Source: Rhabdophis nuchalis (taxonomy: Eukaryota > Chordata > Lepidosauria > Squamata > Natricidae). From it: a stretch of 64,000 bases of DNA. Positions within the stretch are counted from its first letter, which is position 1. Every line of letters begins with the position of its first letter. This document shows, one piece after another, positions 1 to 10,440 of this stretch. The position numbers and the translations under genes were made by a program. The notes under the pieces are model-generated. The model had not been told where the DNA came from. It made no database searches and worked only from the letters and a program-made list of their open reading frames with translations. The stretch is taken from contig CM077645.1 in NCBI GenBank assembly GCA_039707465.1, forward strand, positions 63,268,850 through 63,332,849, in the 5' to 3' direction.

Positions 1-121
1 AGATTCCATAATTATAGTCAATCTCAAGAAAAGTAGTTTTACTCTTCCTATGTAGTTGATTTTCTGGTCAGACCTACCTAGTGGAGCTAACATCTGCTAG
101 ATAATATTTAATCTCTTAGAC

Positions 122-256
122 CAGGGATCTGCAAAGTTGGCTCTTTTAAGACTGGTGGACTTCAACTCCCAGAATTCCCCAGCCAGCCTGGCTGGCTGGG
201 GAATTCTGGGAGTTGAAGTCCACCAGTCTTAAAAGAGCCAACTTTGCAGACCCCTG
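122..256. mobile_element. Palindromic hAT MITE (foldback)
   Basis: 135-bp near-perfect inverted repeat beginning cagggatctgcaaagttgg and ending in its complement. It is flanked by the exact 8-bp duplication tcttagac (114-121 and 257-264), the hAT hallmark. Confidence 0.9.
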
Positions 257-423
257 TCTTAGACCAATCTAAAAACTAAGGATGCCTACTGACCACAGAG
301 TACACTGACTGATATTCTGATAACAGGAAATGTAATAAACCTGATAGGAATGAAATACTCTGAACAGAAAAATTCACCTTAAAATTATACCCCCTTTGTA
401 AAAATCAAATAATATAAATAGTA

Positions 424-668
424 GCAATGTAGCAATAGCATTTAGACCTAGACTTATATACCTCTTTACTATGCTTTACAGCCCTCTCTAAGCGGTTTAC
501 AGAGTCAGCATATTGCCCCCAACAATCTGAGTCCTTACTTTAGCAACCTCAGAAGGATGGAAGGCTAAGCCAAGCACAAGTCAGTCAGGATCAAACTACC
601 AAACTGCAGTCAGCTGGCAGTCAGCAGAAATAGCCTGCAATACTTCATTCTAACCACTGCATCACCAT
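424..668 (-). repeat. tRNA-derived SINE with (ATTGCT) tail, minus orientation
   Basis: Reading the minus strand gives a tRNA-like head (gtggttagaatgaagtattg) and a conserved tail with gtaaaccgcttagagagggc and agtgctattgct. Further copies are at 26339-26578 and 57533-58058. Confidence 0.75.
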
Positions 669-1393
669 GGCTCATGTACTTTTTCTAGTTCTCCAGCTCA
701 GCTTTTTAGAGGACATGAAGCAAGTTCACATAGAATTACAGAGAAAAGCCAATACATGTGGCTCCCTGTGTGAAATAGCATGGTTATTAGAGCTTTTTGT
801 CATACTTTATGTTTCCATTCTGGCACCTAATTTAAAGAGGGAAAAGAAAGGACTTGACCTGGGAAAAATACTCCTCATACCTCTCTCCCAATGAGAAAAT
901 TGTTGTTAACCTATTCATCACTACAATTCATCAAGGGCACATAGCCCATCCAGTGTCTGGTTCAGTTGTGGGTAACAGCCATGAGATCCCTTCAGTAGAG
1001 CAATTTAAAAAAAAACCCCTACAGAATTTGGCATCTGTGATAATAAAACACTGACCTTTGCCATTCAGCCTTCGGCTTCAATATTTTGGAAAAATAAAAT
1101 GAACAAAGAGCCCTATTTTTGTCACTTTTTTGGTAGTAAAAAGCTCTTTCCTATTTAAGCCTCCAGAATGCAAATTTCTAGTTGGAATGAACAAAGAAGG
1201 AAATACACCCCAAAGCCAAGAGCTCAAATGTGATGCCCACCCCCCAATGCTCTTCTAGAAAGGAACCAGAAACAAAACTGAGTTTGGGAAATATGAGTAC
1301 TTTGGGGAAGACAATCAATGCTATTAAATACTGAGAATATGCCAATCAGATACAGAGTAGATGTTATGGGGGCAGTTAGCAATGTTCAGCTTC
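669..1393. other. Anonymous non-coding sequence
   Basis: Downstream of the visible SPMIP5 exons, probably SPMIP5 intron. Only short spurious frames; no splice-bounded conserved peptide seen on either strand. Confidence 0.5.
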
Positions 1394-1401
1394 CTTTAAG
1401 G

Positions 1402-1536
1402 CAGGGATGTCCAAACTTGGGAACTTTAAGACTTGTGGACTTCAACTCCCAGAATTCCCCAGTCAGCTATGCTGGCTGGGGAATTCTGGGAGTTGAAGTC
1501 CACAAGTCTTAAAGTTCCCAAGTTTGGACATCCCTG
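1402..1536. mobile_element. Palindromic hAT MITE (foldback)
   Basis: 135-bp palindrome starting cagggatgtccaaacttggg, with exact 8-bp duplication ctttaagg at 1394-1401 and 1537-1544. Confidence 0.9.
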
Positions 1537-1753
1537 CTTTAAGGCAAAGGGCAGATAGTACACTTTTCCTTCCTGATCCTTCACAAACCATTATAAAGTT
1601 AACCTTCAATCATTGTAATTTCAACTCGCTTTAAAATGTGGGGAATAAGCAGTGAATGTGGTTACTTTCTTAGCAGTTCAAAACAAGACTCAAACAATGT
1701 TCTGTCTCCCATTCTCATATTCCAAATTGTAAGGAAACAAAAATAATCTACTG

Positions 1754-1889
1754 CAGGGGTCTCCAACCTTTGCAAACTTTAAGTCTGAAGGACTTCAGCT
1801 CCCAGACTTCTCCAGCCAGCTTTGCTGGCTGGAGAATTCTGGGAGCTGAAGTCCTTCAGACTTAAAGTTGCAAAGGTTGGAGACCCCTG
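1754..1889. mobile_element. Palindromic hAT MITE (foldback)
   Basis: 136-bp palindrome starting caggggtctccaacctttgc. The flanks are atctactg and atctattg, an 8-bp duplication with one mismatch. It belongs to the subfamily with 'gtctgaaggacttcagctcc' arms. Confidence 0.88.
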
Positions 1890-2516
1890 ATCTATTGGAG
1901 TTGGGTGGGTAATACATTCAAATGAATATATTCAAATACATTAATAACCTGATACCTCCTCCACGTAATTTTTTTTTTAAATAGCCAAGTGCCTGTCCAT
2001 CCGCAGTTTCAGTACGTATTGCATGTATGTGTCTATTTTCGAGACAAGAATCAAGAATGATGAAAAACGTCGTCGTGCAATGAAACCTTCATTTTTTTCT
2101 TCTCCTCCTACTAAAAACTTCTGCTAGTGGCAATTCTAGAAGGATAACATGAAAGCATTTGGCCCCTAGACTCTTTTTACAATAACTCTAATCCAGCTCA
2201 TGCATAGCTTCTGTGTCTGTATAGCCACTCCTCAGAGAGAGAATTAAGACCTTGCATTCTGTTAAACTACTCATCTAAGCATGGAAAAACAGCATTTCAG
2301 ATACGTTGCTACAGAGGCTACCAAACTGTAGCTAAGACTGGGTTTGCTTTTAACAGTGATGGCTAACCTTTTTCTAAAGGTGTGCCAAAACTGTGTGCGT
2401 GTGTGCTATCGCGCATGCCGACTCATGCCCCCCCTGCATGGGGGGGGGGTGTCACCCTCTTCAGGCTCCAAAGGCTTTCCTGAAGCCTGGGGAGAGGGTA
2501 AAATGGCCCAATGGCC

Positions 2517-3005
<489 letters not shown>

Positions 3006-3244
3006 CAATGGCCCAACTGGAAGTTCAGGAACGAACTTCCAGTTGGCCTGTTGGACTGTTTTTCACCCTTCCCAGGTTTCAGGAATGCCTCCAGAGCCTG
3101 GGGAGGGTGAAAAACAGCTCAATCGGAAGATCAGGAATCAAAACAACAACTAAAGATGCAATCGTTTGTCGATAATGTTAGATTACAATGTCAATTAAAA
3201 GGATTTAAATAAATTCAAATTATTATAAATTATGCATACTGTAC

Positions 3245-3466
3245 CCAGCACATTGGGATGATGTTTGTAATTATAGTCATCAAGTACATTTAATATTTCT
3301 TCGTTGGTAGTAATAGGTGGTAGCTGTGGTGCAATGGCTGCTGCATGCCTCAGTTCAGCTTCCTGGTAATTATTTCTATCTGTAATTTCACGAAAGGTCT
3401 TAACACACCATACAGAATCATTTCCATAGCTAGTTCCAACACGATAGAATCTGAGAGGGATGTATC
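3245..3466 (-). CDS. SPMIP5: SPMIP5 coding exon 2
   Basis: 222 nt, acceptor gctttttgtag before GATACA, donor GTGCTGG followed by gtacag. It completes the split Gly codon and encodes YIPLRFYRVGTSYGNDSVWC through YNYKHHPNVL. Phase is consistent with exon 1. Confidence 0.75.
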
Positions 3467-6400
3467 CTACAAAAAGCAAAGAAATGTAGCCAGGCGTCAT
3501 TCAGAAACCTTCAAAAGAGGATAGCCTAGACTTTTCATGTTTATATATCTAGGACAGGGTTCTCCAAACTTGGCAACTTTTAAGACTTGTGAACTTCAAC
3601 TCCCAGAATCCCTCAGACAGCATATCAGAGCTTGGAAACAATGATCTTCTCATCCAACACTTGAAGCAATAGTACAAGATTTTTGCTTTCCTAACCGACC
3701 AATGGCCATCCATCCTGTTTAAGGAGTTTGTACCTTTGGAAGCAACTACTTCATTATAAACCTATTACTTAATTATACTGTCCATCATAAAAAGTTGTAT
3801 TACCTGCATACACAACAGATTTATTTAGTTTTATAGAACCGCCCTTCTCCATCGAAATGGACTCAGGGCGGTGCACAGGAAATTAAAATCGATAAATAAC
3901 AATAAATACAGAAGAATTAAGAATAAATTAAACTAAAAGCCTGTGCTAAAAATCCCAATTAAAATTCTAAAAGACATTTACTCATTGGCTAAGCTAGGCC
4001 GGCTTGATGGAACAAATAAGTCTTAAGTGAGTGACGAAAGAGGGGAAGGTCTGTGATGGTCCGAAGTTCGGGGGGTAGGTCGTTCCAGAGGGATGGCCCA
4101 GCCACTGAGAAGGCCCTCCCTCTGGGCACTAGCCGGCATTGGCCGGCAGATGGTACCCTGAGGAGGTCCTCCCTATGGGAGCGGATCGGACGGAGGGAGG
4201 TATGCGGCAGGTGTGCCAGATAGATTATTTCTTGAGTTATAAAACAGAATGTTTAGCTATATCTTCCAAAATTATATTATTTTGCCATCTCTTGCCAGGA
4301 GATTATATTCATAACGTTTGATCATTATATTTCTCCCACCCATACCCACAATATAAATTATTATTCCCAGCACAAGGCGAAGATTAAAGTCTGGTGCATG
4401 CCACTGACTATTAAAAGCTGTTCTACAAATGTTACAGGACCAGTGGGGGGTTCCTATCAGTTTGTCCCGGTTTGGTCGAACCGGTAGTGATATGGCGGCC
4501 TGGGTCGCTGGAACCGTCAGCAACCCAGGCCTGCCACGTCCCTGAAGCGGTTCCCTGGTGTCTTATGCTGTCACTGGCATGTTTCTGTGCATGCACACAA
4601 CAGTTTTCAGTCAACTGCGCATGCACAGTAGTGCTCATGCAAAACGCCCTCCCAGCAAACCGGTAGTAAACCGGATAGGAACCCACCACTGTACAGGACC
4701 TCAACTTAAGAGCAAGGTGGATTGGCAATAGGAGGCCCTTAAAATGGAGCTAGAGAAAGGAAAGGGTTTCTTTATATTTGCTCTCACACCAGAGATATGA
4801 AAATGAAAAAAGGAGTTAAACATTGAAACTTCATATAAACTGTCAGCAAAGAAAGAGGGCAAAGAAGAATGTGATGGTACGCCCAGAAGGTACATTCCAG
4901 TAGTGTTTCCCAACTAAATTAGCTCCAGAAATAGTAACACTCCTCTACAATAATTGCAGGTTGGGGTGATTATGAATCCTGGGATACAGAGGGTCAATTC
5001 ATCTGGAAGACATCAATTTAGGCATTGCTACCTTACTATCTAACTAAGGGACGTGGTGGCTCAGTGGCTAAGATTATTGATTATTGATCTTATTGATCAG
5101 AAAGGTCGGCAACTCGGCGGTTGGAATCCCTAGCTGCCGTGTAATGGAGTGAGCTCCTGTTTCTTGTCCCAGCTTCCGCCAACCTACCAGTTTGAAAGCA
5201 TACAACAAATACAAATAGAAAAGGAAGAGAATGTAATAGTGCTCTATGTGTCTTCAGTCATGCTGGCCACATGACCATGGAGACGTCTTCGGACAGCCCT
5301 GGCTCTTTGGCTTTGAAACGGAGATGAGCACAGCCTCCTAGAGTCGGGAACAACTAGCAGAAATGTGTGAGGATAACCTTTACTTTTACCTTATTATCTC
5401 TTTACAATCTACAACCTGAACATTTAATAACTCTGGGTATAGATGGAGGATGGAATCTAGTTTTAATCCAGAAAGAACATATCCCAATGCAAATTAAAGT
5501 GCCAGATTACCAAATTGGCTAGAGTACATAAGACTCCAGTATTGTAGCCAAATCATGACACATACAAAGTAGAAGTGAGCATTTTCAGTTTGAGAAGTGA
5601 CAATAACTCCAGATCTTTTCTAATCATCTATTACTGGGTCAAGGCTAGCTAACCACTCTGCCTTTCAGTGGATAATGAAATTGGGATCTAATTATATCAG
5701 TCCCATTAGATATATGATTTTGGCCTTAAGAATCAACAAAATCCACTTCTACTTTGTCTACCTTAACTAGGCTCGCATCGCTATTTAAAAGATAGTTATT
5801 TTCAAGGAATTTAAACATGTTAAATAGGTACCCTGAGATTTTGTAAAGCAGGGGTCCCCAACCTTTGCAACTTTAAGTCTGAAGGACTTCATCTCCCAGA
5901 CTTCTCCAGCCAGCTTTGCTGGCTGGAGAATTCTGGGAGATGAAGTCCTTCAGACTTAAAGTTGCAAAGGTTGGGGACCCCTGTTGTAAAGGACATCCTT
6001 TTTACCACTTTCAATTAGCCAATGCTAACCCTCTATATTCTAATGAGCTTATAACATTTCCTACCTCTATGCTCGCTTTTCATTTACCCACTGAGTCCAA
6101 AAAGAGTTGCTTTCCCTTGGCTTAGATTGATCATTACATTTTATATTTTTGATTGCTAAAAAATCAAAACAATAGTAAAAGGAAGCAGATGCTCAGACAT
6201 CTCTTTTTGCACATGAGAAGTTGTCATGCTTGAAGATAAAGTTTAATTCTCTGTATCATTGTTGCTTTCAAAACTGTAGATTGATTATGTTCATAGCCCA
6301 GACTCTCTGACTCATAACCCATTGCGACATGGTTTCAGAGAGATTTCCTTACTGGATTCCTCAATGCCTTCAACAAGAGCAGAATTTCTAATCTACAGAT

Positions 6401-7372
6401 AGTCCTCAATTTACAACAGTTCTTATAGTGATTGTTTAAAGTTACAATGGTACTGGAAAAAGTGACTTATGACCCTTTTTCACAGTTATGACCTTTCCAG
6501 CATCCCCATGATCTTGTGATCAACATTCTAACGTTTGGCAATTAGTTTCATAGTTATGACTGCTGCTGTGTCCCATGGTCATGTGATTAAGCAAAATCAA
6601 TGGAGAAGCCAAATTCACTTAACAGTCAAGTTACTAACTTACCAACTGCAGTGATTCACTTACCAACTGGACAGAAAGGTCGTAAAATAGGGCAAAACTC
6701 ACTGACTTAGCAACAGAAATGTGGGGCTCCATTGTAATCTAGGACTAGCTATACTGGAACAGTTCTTAAAAATTCAGGGAGATATCCAGAGATATGCCTG
6801 CCTTGAAAGCATCTCAATGTTGAACTGTATTGCACAATCAGCCGTTAGCCACAGGAAATGTTTTATGACTTTTTGTATTATGTCATAAAATACTTTGTCA
6901 TAATTCTATCACAAATGTTTTATAAATATTTGCCAAATTTCAATTCAAGTCATGGCTCCCAGATTTTGGATACATTCTGTAAGCCATTTTTCTGGTACCT
7001 TAGTTGAAAAAGTTTTGCCTTTTGATAGACTCTTTTGCCCAGTTGAAGGTTACAAAGCACAATAATTTTAATAGTATATAGATAAAGTGCCACCAGTTAA
7101 ACATAACATCCTTTCCACAACGTGAGGCTTTCTTTTTAGCTTTAGAATGCTAATAAAAATTATAATCTTGTTTGTTATTGGTACCCCAATATATTAAACA
7201 GTTAACAAAGCGACCGAGCTGAACAAGTTGATCATTGGCTTCCTCTTTATCTGGACATTGCAATCCGTGTCAAGTTAGTGGCTGAGAAGTGGTGTAAAGG
7301 TGTAAATTTTTTACCTGTGTATCCTGGTATCAACGGATGATATTCATCTACTTGCCGCCGAAATGCTGTCAT
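3245..7372 (-). CDS. SPMIP5: SPMIP5 (C10orf82-like), exons 1-2, 3' part outside window
   Basis: Two minus-strand exons join in phase to 280 nt (93 codons plus one nucleotide): MTAFRRQVDEYHPLIPGYTG, then YIPLRFYRVGTSYGNDSV, CVKTFREITDRNNYQEAELR, HAAAIAPQLPPITTNEEILN and VLDDYNYKHHPNVL. The ITPGYSGF-like junction, the CxKTF motif, the AP-L-PI spacing and the Tyr-His-Pro end match my recollection of human C10orf82, a small protein assigned to the inner face of sperm flagellar doublet microtubules. Its position next to HSPA12A on the same strand is a second line of evidence. Later exons, including the expected PGWAGYLPR segment, were not found in 1-3244 and presumably lie off the left edge. Confidence 0.75.
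3552..3625 (+). mobile_element. Half copy of the palindromic hAT MITE
   Basis: One arm only: cagggttctccaaacttggc followed by the shared aacttcaactcccagaat core. The second arm is missing. It lies in SPMIP5 intron 1. Confidence 0.7.
3830..4232 (-). mobile_element. L2-like LINE 3' end, minus orientation
   Basis: The minus strand shows remnants of the reverse-transcriptase C-terminus ([20 protein letters not shown]) followed by the 3' UTR signature caccgccctgagtcc. Sibling copies are at 23087, 24850, 48112 and 58612. Confidence 0.75.
4441..4691. mobile_element. hAT element with CAGTGGGGGGTTCCTATC ends
   Basis: 251 bp. Terminal repeats read cagtggggggttcctatc and ggataggaacccaccactg; exact 8-bp duplication tacaggac at 4433-4440 and 4692-4699. 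A half copy lies near 37330-37510. Confidence 0.88.
5048..5396 (+). repeat. Sauria-type SINE
   Basis: tRNA-like head gacgtggtggctcagtggct with a box B-like cggttggaatcc, the conserved middle catgctggccacatgaccat, gagacgtcttcggacag, and the Bov-B-like 3' tail ending in TTTACCTT. This family is diagnostic of squamates. Confidence 0.88.
5849..5983. mobile_element. Palindromic hAT MITE (foldback)
   Basis: 135 bp, starting caggggtccccaacctttgc, exact 8-bp duplication ttgtaaag at 5841-5848 and 5984-5991. Confidence 0.92.
6396..6752. mobile_element. TA-type MITE with CAGGTAGTCCTC ends
   Basis: The left end cagatagtcctcaatttac and the degraded right end match a family repeated at 29188, 33787, 41204 and 58571. 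Two of those copies are flanked by TA, suggesting a Tc1/mariner-type origin. Confidence 0.65.
7315..7372 (-). CDS. SPMIP5: SPMIP5 coding exon 1
   Basis: 58 nt from the ATG at 7372-7370 to the donor ACACAG followed by gtaaaa. It encodes MTAFRRQVDEYHPLIPGYT plus one nucleotide. The frame is open further upstream to an ATG at 7438, but the chosen start has a good context (A at -3) and gives the length expected for the family's N-terminus. Confidence 0.72.
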
Positions 7373-7972
7373 GCTTTTTCCAGCTACGATGACAGAAAGC
7401 AAATGCTCAGTGTGGCATCCATACTTTAATACCACCAATCCTTTAAAAGGCCAGTTTACTTAAAATATATAGTGACTTCCAGTTTGTCAAACCTCTTCAA
7501 TTACTTCTGTATCTTAACGTCATGAAGACCATCCCCATAGATATAGGCACCAATTATTGAGAAATAAGCCTTTCAAAGCAGATTCAAAACCATTCAGGAA
7601 GGACGGCAAATGTCAGGGATAAGAAAACCCTCCCTAGAACCAAGATAACAAGGACCTACTATCCTTCCTATAATGGGAATGTTTGTGCAATTTGTTAAGG
7701 ACACAGGGACCCTCAAATCAAGCTCAGTTCCTGTTGACTACATCCATGTTGCTTTCTTTGGCAGCCCGACAGAAATGATTTTGCCTTTTTATAGGACATT
7801 TATTTTTCATCTGTCCAGTGAAACCAACAGCCCTGGGATTTCTAGAGAGCTGGATTTATTTATTTTTTCTTCATCCAAGCAAACACAGATCCCTTACAGC
7901 TTAAGTTTATAAGAGCAGCCAAGGTTAGCTTAGGAGTCTGTAGAGATTCTCAGTCATCCAGGTCATGGTTGT

Positions 7973-8177
7973 CCCAAAGGGGCTTTTTCAGGAGGCAACT
8001 GGACTTTCTTGTTTTTTTGTCTTTGGAAGAGGTTTTGCTGTACCGGAAAAGTTCTTCAGTACTTCCATTCCCCACTATCCTGTCAGAGCTGAAGAAGCTT
8101 CTTGGAGGAGAAGTGAAACGTCTTCAAAAGACGTAAAAGAAGAAAGTCCAGTTGCCTCCTGAGAAAGCACCTTTGGG
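7973..8177 (+). repeat. Foldback repeat with hammerhead-ribozyme-like core
   Basis: Two 43-nt arms (7973-8015 and 8135-8177) are inverted repeats with three mismatches. Between them, at 8089-8135, the plus strand carries the conserved hammerhead pieces in order: CTGAAGA (fits CUGANGA), a 6-bp hairpin gcttct/agaagt (8097-8102 with 8109-8114), GAAA (8115-8118), a 6-bp hairpin cgtctt/aagacg (8119-8124 with 8128-8133) and GTA as the predicted cleavage triplet. The right arm begins exactly after that triplet and could be stem I, but the left arm is separated from CTGAAGA by 73 nt. No open frame is associated. Retroelement origin is an inference. Confidence 0.55.
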
Positions 8178-8429
8178 TGAGCTTAGGAGCAATCCGCAAC
8201 CAGCTCACAAAACAACAACCCAACTTTCCAGGGTTTGTTCCCGTCTTATCTAGTAGTAGTCCTTTCCTGCCTTTAAATATGCCCAAGTGTTAACTAAAGA
8301 GTTGTGGCATAGCTTCTGGTAAGCAAATTCTCGAGCTCACCATTGAAAAAAGCCAACAAGGCTCTTCAGACCACCTACAATCGCCCATTTCAATTGCCCA
8401 GTTTTCGTTGGCCCCTACGGCTTTCCCAT

Positions 8430-9010
8430 AACTTTCTTAGTGCGGAATATCAGAAGAGAGAAACGGCGAGAAAAAAATAATAATAAAATAAAAATACTAA
8501 GAGGTCCACTCTCTAAGAAGCGCATTCCCGCAAAAGCAAATTTGCGAGTCAGAGGAAGAAAAAGCGGCCAGAGAAAGCGAAACAACCAAACGCCTTCGGC
8601 TAAGAAGTATTGTGGGCGGGAAAGCGGTAGTGGGATACTCCCCCCACCCCTTCCCCGGCTTCAGTTTTGCAAGGAACCCGCGAGGAATGAGGAAGGGAAG
8701 CGTTTACCACGATAGTATGTATCTCTGCCAACCACACGCTCGTCCGCCGAGTCTCTCCCGCCCCTCCCAGAAGAGATCAATATAGCCGGCCACCATCCCA
8801 CGGCATTATGACCTCAGCCTGCACGATCTTTATAACCGGCGGGAGGGAGACTTCCGGAGTTTAATAGTACTCGGGAACAGGCAGCGTAGCTGTAGTAGCG
8901 GGTTGTGAGTAAAGGGATCGGGCAGGGAGAAAGAGGGGGAAAACGCGTTTCTTTTCGCTGCTGGTCAACTTTTCAAATTGACCGCTTGCGTTTGGGGGGC
9001 TCCAACCATC
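8430..9010. promoter_or_regulatory. CpG-rich block, candidate promoter
   Basis: A stretch with roughly 40 CpG dinucleotides in about 600 bp, in a window that is otherwise CpG-poor, which is the signature of an unmethylated vertebrate CpG island. It lies 1.1 kb upstream of the SPMIP5 start on the minus strand. It contains C-rich boxes, a TTATAA sequence at 8830-8836 readable on both strands, and a minus-strand donor-like TCGTG/gtaaac near 8709 that could end a non-coding first exon. It could drive SPMIP5, an unrecognised transcript, or both. Confidence 0.55.
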
Positions 9011-10264
9011 CTGATCGTAAGTAAGGAGGAAAATGGGAATATTATCTTCCGCAGACGTATTTACTTGCCAATTTGAATCAGGAGTTTCCCAAATAGTACT
9101 CAGGTAAATTAAATTGCCTCTCAGATCTAGATTAAGGCAACGCTTCATTAAAAACTGAAATGGGAAGGATTCGTGGTCTCCCCCCGCCCCCGCAAGAATA
9201 TAGTAGTTCCGCAAGAGTTTAAATTCAACGTGACACCACCAGGGATTTGAGAGCCACGATTCGTGGTCGGCATGAAGTCCACCTTTATTTGGAAATGAGG
9301 CAGCACGCAACATTGAAAAAGTAGGGTGTTGCTTATTAGTAGCAAGGACCATTAAACGTGATGATTACTTCAGAGGAAGGGTACGTTGGATTCTGTCGTT
9401 CTGATTTGGGGGGAAAAAAACCATAATTTTCAGGAATGTTGGATATTAATTAAAAGAAATGAGAATTTCCAAGGGAAGTCCTCTGGTGAGCAAAAATACT
9501 AAGGAAGAGCCATAGGCGTTGATTCTGGATTCAGGGTGGGTTTCCCCCCCTTTTGTTTATGTAAGGTTATTTCACAGTATTTAGTATATTTCAAAAATAA
9601 ATTTGGAATATCCAATTGCAAAGATGTAATAATTAAATATTAGACAAAGCAGAACAGTGAAAAGTATCTGAAAATATTGGCAGGCTTAAAGAATAACGTA
9701 AACTCCACTGAACAGAAAATAACTTATACAAGAAGCCTTAAAAAATAACACAAAGCATGACTTCCAACATGATTTACTAATTTATTTGAAATTTTGAACA
9801 GCAGTGTTTTCAGATGTAAATGTAACAAGCTGTAATCTTCAGAATTTAGTGATGTTTAAGAATCTGGAAGAAGGAAGGCAGTCAATGAAATTACACGGGC
9901 CAGATTGTTTTTATAAACTTTTAGAAGCTAGCCAAGCATATGTGCCACAACCTACACAAAAGTACCCTGGATTGCTTCCCCATAAATATTGCAATTTGCT
10001 GTAATAATTACATAACCATTGTTTGAAAAGTACATCTTGTAACATGTTGATATATTTGCTTATCCAAATAGTTGAAATCTCTTTTAGCAAGCCCAGATTT
10101 GATTGACAAGATTTCTAGTTTCCAGATTTCTTAAGATTTTGCCCTAACAGAAACTTCTACTGAAAGCAGAGAAATGTTGCTGCTGAGGATGAAGATTTTA
10201 TCAGTAGAACAAGTTTTCCTTTTATAACATTTTTACTAAATAACTTCATTTATCTTTTTCTTCT
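9011..10264. other. Anonymous intergenic sequence
   Basis: Between the CpG block and an old SINE. It becomes AT-rich after 9400. I see no supported gene or classified repeat. Confidence 0.5.
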
Positions 10265-10440
10265 GATAGCCTGCCTTTTTTCCAGGAACTCAAAGTGGTG
10301 CACTTGAGACTGTTTTTCTCCCTCCTGACAACAACTACATGAGATCAGCTGGGCTGCGAGAAAGCATTTCTCCCAAAGTTACACAAAACACATTTCTGTG
10401 GCTAAGAGTGGACTTGAACTTGTGTCTTTTCACATATAGT
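10265..10440 (-). repeat. Old MIR-like tRNA SINE fragment
   Basis: The minus strand contains a box B-like ttcaagtccactcttagcc and a core region related to ctcatgtagttgttgtcagg, resembling ancient CORE/MIR-type SINEs of amniotes. Strongly diverged. Confidence 0.45.

Noticed and set aside
900..985. Possible SPMIP5 exon 3 on the minus strand (a Trp-x-Gly-Tyr-Val-Pro word)
   Set aside because: Stops lie immediately on both sides in the relevant frames and there is no convincing acceptor or further similarity.
5048..5150. tRNA-like sequence that could be a tRNA gene
   Set aside because: It is the tRNA-derived head of a Sauria SINE, followed by the SINE body and tail; the same applies to 26339, 51104 and 62345.
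8440..8715. Very basic 91-codon plus-strand frame in the CpG block
   Set aside because: Lys/Arg-rich composition follows from purine-rich sequence; no homology recognised.
8861..9352. 163-codon minus-strand open frame overlapping the CpG block
   Set aside because: No domain, no recognised family, biased composition and no splice or start context; a chance frame in GC-rich promoter-type DNA is more likely.
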